Source of the DNA: Bacteroidales bacterium UBA4284
GTDB taxonomy: Bacteria > Bacteroidota > Bacteroidia > Bacteroidales > UBA932
Length of the DNA stretch: 14,657 bases
Assembly (NCBI GenBank): GCA_002395925.1
Contig: DGVM01000017.1
Coordinates: 1 to 14,657 of the forward strand
Direction of reading: 5' to 3'
In this document: piece by piece, positions 12,885 to 14,657 of the stretch
Position numbering within the stretch: position 1 is the stretch's first letter
Layout of the letters: each line of letters begins with the position of its first letter
The notes under the pieces: model-generated
Databases searched by the model: none
What the model was told of the DNA's origin: nothing
What the model saw: only the letters and a program-made list of their open reading frames with translations
Made by a program: the position numbers and the translations under genes

Positions 12885-14026
12885 TGGAGCAGGTTATAGA
12901 TTCACTCGCTCAATTCTGGCAGTTTACCGGATTCGCCAACTGCACCTGGCAGCATCTGGTAATGATACTGATCGGAATAGTCTTCATCACCCTGGGCATA
13001 GTAAAGGAATGGGAGCCCATGCTGCTGGTACCCATAGGTTTCGGCATCATCATAGGCAACATTCCCATTTTTCAGGGTCTCAACATAGGCATTTACGAAC
13101 AAGGGTCCGTACTCAACATCCTCTACCAGGGTGTCCGGCAAGGATGGTATCCCCCGCTTATATTCCTGGGAATCGGTGCCATGACGGACTTTTCCGCCCT
13201 CATCTCGCAGCCGCGACTGATGCTCATCGGCGCCGCAGCCCAGATGGGCATTTTCGGGGCCTACATGCTTGCCCTCGCCTTCGGATTCTCTCCCAGCGAA
13301 GCAGGTGCGATAGGCATCATCGGTGGAGCCGACGGACCGACCGCCATCTTCCTGAGTTCCAAGCTCGCTCCCGAACTCATGGGCGCTATTGCCGTGAGCG
13401 CGTATTCCTACATGGCCCTCGTTCCTGTCATCCAGAAACCTATCATGCGCCTGCTCACCACCAAGAAGGAGCGCCTGATAGAAATGCCCAAGCCGCGTGA
13501 AGTCAGTCAGAAAGAGAAGATTATCTTCCCCATCGTCGGCTTCATCTGCACTGCGTTCATCGTACCTTCCGGACTCCCCCTGCTCGGCATGCTGTTTTTC
13601 GGCAATCTTCTCAAGGAGTCGGGTGTTACCCGCCGCCTCGCCAATACCGCCGCCGGCCCTATGATCGACGTGGTCACCATGCTCATAGGCATTACCGTCG
13701 GAGCGTCCACGCAGGCCGACCAGTTCCTTACCGGGAATTCCGTGAAAATATTCCTTCTCGGCCTGATTTCTTTCATAATCGCCACTACCAGCGGCGTACT
13801 TTTTGTTAAGATTTGGAACTTGTTCCTACGTCCCGAACGCAAGATCAATCCGCTCATCGGAAACGCCGGAGTTTCCGCCGTCCCCGACAGTGCGAGAGTA
13901 TCGGAAATGGCAGGACGCGAGGCCAACCCCAAGAATCATCTCCTGATGCACGCCATGGCACCCAACGTCGCCGGCGTAATCGGCTCCGCGGTAGCTGCAG
14001 GCATACTGCTGGGCTTCCTGGGATAA
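12884..14026 (+). CDS. mmdB: Na+-pumping methylmalonyl-CoA decarboxylase beta subunit (OadB/MmdB family)
   Basis: A 380-residue polytopic inner-membrane protein that decarboxylates carboxybiotin and exports Na+. The signature GIIGGADGPTAIF (144-156) includes Asp150, the equivalent of the essential Asp203 of oxaloacetate decarboxylase. NPLIGNAGVSAVPDSARVS (322-340) includes Ser331 of the second ion-binding region, and TVGASTQADQFL (271-282) fits the helix before it. The N-terminus (about 1-25) is a peripheral amphipathic segment, WQFTGFANCTW, as in the family. Length is similar to Veillonella MmdB (about 373). It starts in the mmdC stop (TGATG). All catalytic residues that I can judge are intact, so the pump should work; Na+ rather than H+ follows from family knowledge. 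Confidence 0.95.
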   Translation: MEQVIDSLAQFWQFTGFANCTWQHLVMILIGIVFITLGIVKEWEPMLLVPIGFGIIIGNIPIFQGLNIGIYEQGSVLNILYQGVRQGWYPPLIFLGIGAMTDFSALISQPRLMLIGAAAQMGIFGAYMLALAFGFSPSEAGAIGIIGGADGPTAIFLSSKLAPELMGAIAVSAYSYMALVPVIQKPIMRLLTTKKERLIEMPKPREVSQKEKIIFPIVGFICTAFIVPSGLPLLGMLFFGNLLKESGVTRRLANTAAGPMIDVVTMLIGITVGASTQADQFLTGNSVKIFLLGLISFIIATTSGVLFVKIWNLFLRPERKINPLIGNAGVSAVPDSARVSEMAGREANPKNHLLMHAMAPNVAGVIGSAVAAGILLGFLG

Positions 14027-14047
14027 CAATTGATACAATATATAATT

Positions 14048-14647
14048 ATGCAGAACAAATTACAGGAACTAACCGACCAACTCTACAATCAAGGTCTTGC
14101 CAAGGGACGCGAAGAAGGCGACCGCATTCTCGCACAGGCCCGCGAGCAGGCGGAGAGCATAGTCAGCTCCGCCCGCAACGAGGCAGAGGGCATCGTCGCA
14201 GAAGCCAAGAAGACAGCCGAATCCCTGCTCCAGAAGGCCGAAGCCGATGTGCGCATGGCATCCGCCCAGGCGCTCCAGGCAACCCGTTCCGACATCGAGA
14301 ATCTGCTCGTTGCCAAAATCGCATCGCAGAACTTTACATCGAATCCCGACTTCCTTAAGGAAATCATCCTGAAGGTTGCCGAACGCTTCAGCGCGACAGA
14401 AGGCGCCGACATCGCCCTGGTGCTGCCGGAAAGCCTCAAGGAGCAGCTTGAGCCCTGGGTGTCCGCCAGCCTGTCGAAGGCGCTCGGCTCCCCTGTCCAG
14501 GCAAGCTTCAGCAAGAAAATCGCAGGCGGTTTCACCATCGGTCCCAAAGACGGCAGCTACTTTGTGAGCATGACCGACAAGACCTTTGACTCGCTTATCT
14601 GCGAATATCTCCGTCCCGTTACCCGCAAACTTCTTTTCGGTGAATAA
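14048..14647 (+). CDS. atpE: V-type ATP synthase/ATPase subunit E
   Basis: A 199-residue peripheral-stalk subunit. The N-terminus LQELTDQLYNQGLAKGREEG (about 4-23) and the long Ala/Glu/Lys-rich coiled coil (about 20-95) link head and membrane part. The C-terminal globular domain has GGFTIGPKDGSYFVSMTD (about 163-180) and ends YLRPVTRKLLFG, a pattern I recognise from Bacteroidales V-type subunit E. In that order the gene is usually followed by a DUF2764 protein and subunits A, B, D, I and K, so the operon probably continues past the right edge. I chose ATG 14048 over the in-frame TTG at 14030 because it gives the usual N-terminus. It lies 21 nt after mmdB with no terminator, so co-transcription is possible. 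Confidence 0.9.
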   Translation: MQNKLQELTDQLYNQGLAKGREEGDRILAQAREQAESIVSSARNEAEGIVAEAKKTAESLLQKAEADVRMASAQALQATRSDIENLLVAKIASQNFTSNPDFLKEIILKVAERFSATEGADIALVLPESLKEQLEPWVSASLSKALGSPVQASFSKKIAGGFTIGPKDGSYFVSMTDKTFDSLICEYLRPVTRKLLFGE

Positions 14648-14657
14648 TTACGAATAC

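Noticed and set aside
1..14657. CRISPR arrays, prophage genes, transposases, tRNA or rRNA genes
   Set aside because: No regularly spaced repeats, phage or transposase motifs, or RNA gene signatures were seen on either strand.

Overview
The window reads as a chromosomal segment from a member of the Bacteroidota, most likely order Bacteroidales. Promoters match the Bacteroidota -33/-7 type (TTG or TTTG, about 20 nt, TAnnTTTG) and clear Shine-Dalgarno sites are absent. Secreted products are lipoproteins and a DUF5723-type outer-membrane protein, and the metabolic genes (cysteate synthase, Na+-pumping methylmalonyl-CoA decarboxylase, V-type ATPase) are a typical Bacteroidales set. Genus cannot be decided from the sequence. 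The cysteate synthase suggests capacity for sulfonolipid (capnine-type) precursors, which is common in but not restricted to Rikenellaceae/Alistipes relatives.

Layout. (1) 1-2751, minus strand: an operon of rlmD (23S rRNA m5U methyltransferase), a Ca2+/Na+ antiporter and a cysteate synthase that runs off the left edge; the genes overlap or nearly abut. (2) 2752-2978: a divergent control region. (3) 2979-5387, plus strand: an unrecognised lipoprotein directly abutting a DUF5723-type outer-membrane protein. (4) 5380-7763, minus strand: a PlsC-like acyltransferase that converges on and overlaps the DUF5723 gene, and queA (queuosine tRNA modification); each has its own promoter. (5) 7764-8213: a 450-bp AT-rich gap with no credible gene, holding several inverted repeats and an unexplained GC-rich island of three small hairpins. 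(6) 8214-9848, plus strand: a small XRE-type regulator with a very good promoter carrying nested inverted repeats, a class-2 dihydroorotate dehydrogenase homologue that has lost most substrate- and FMN-phosphate-binding motifs, and a PncC/CinA-C amidohydrolase. (7) 9869-14026, plus strand: a small lipoprotein, then the complete methylmalonyl-CoA decarboxylase set mmdA-mmdD-mmdC-mmdB joined by ATGA/TGATG overlaps. (8) 14048-14647: subunit E of a V-type ATPase, probably the first gene of an ATPase operon continuing to the right.

How the parts work together. The mmd genes would couple decarboxylation of methylmalonyl-CoA (succinate-to-propionate fermentation) to Na+ export. The neighbouring V-type ATPase and the Ca2+/Na+ antiporter could use or interconvert the ion gradient. 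Most of the window is housekeeping or central metabolism. The parts that look least described are the degenerate PyrD-like protein between an XRE regulator and PncC, the hairpin island upstream of that regulator, and the lipoprotein/DUF5723 pair. No CRISPR array, prophage, insertion sequence, tRNA or rRNA was seen.
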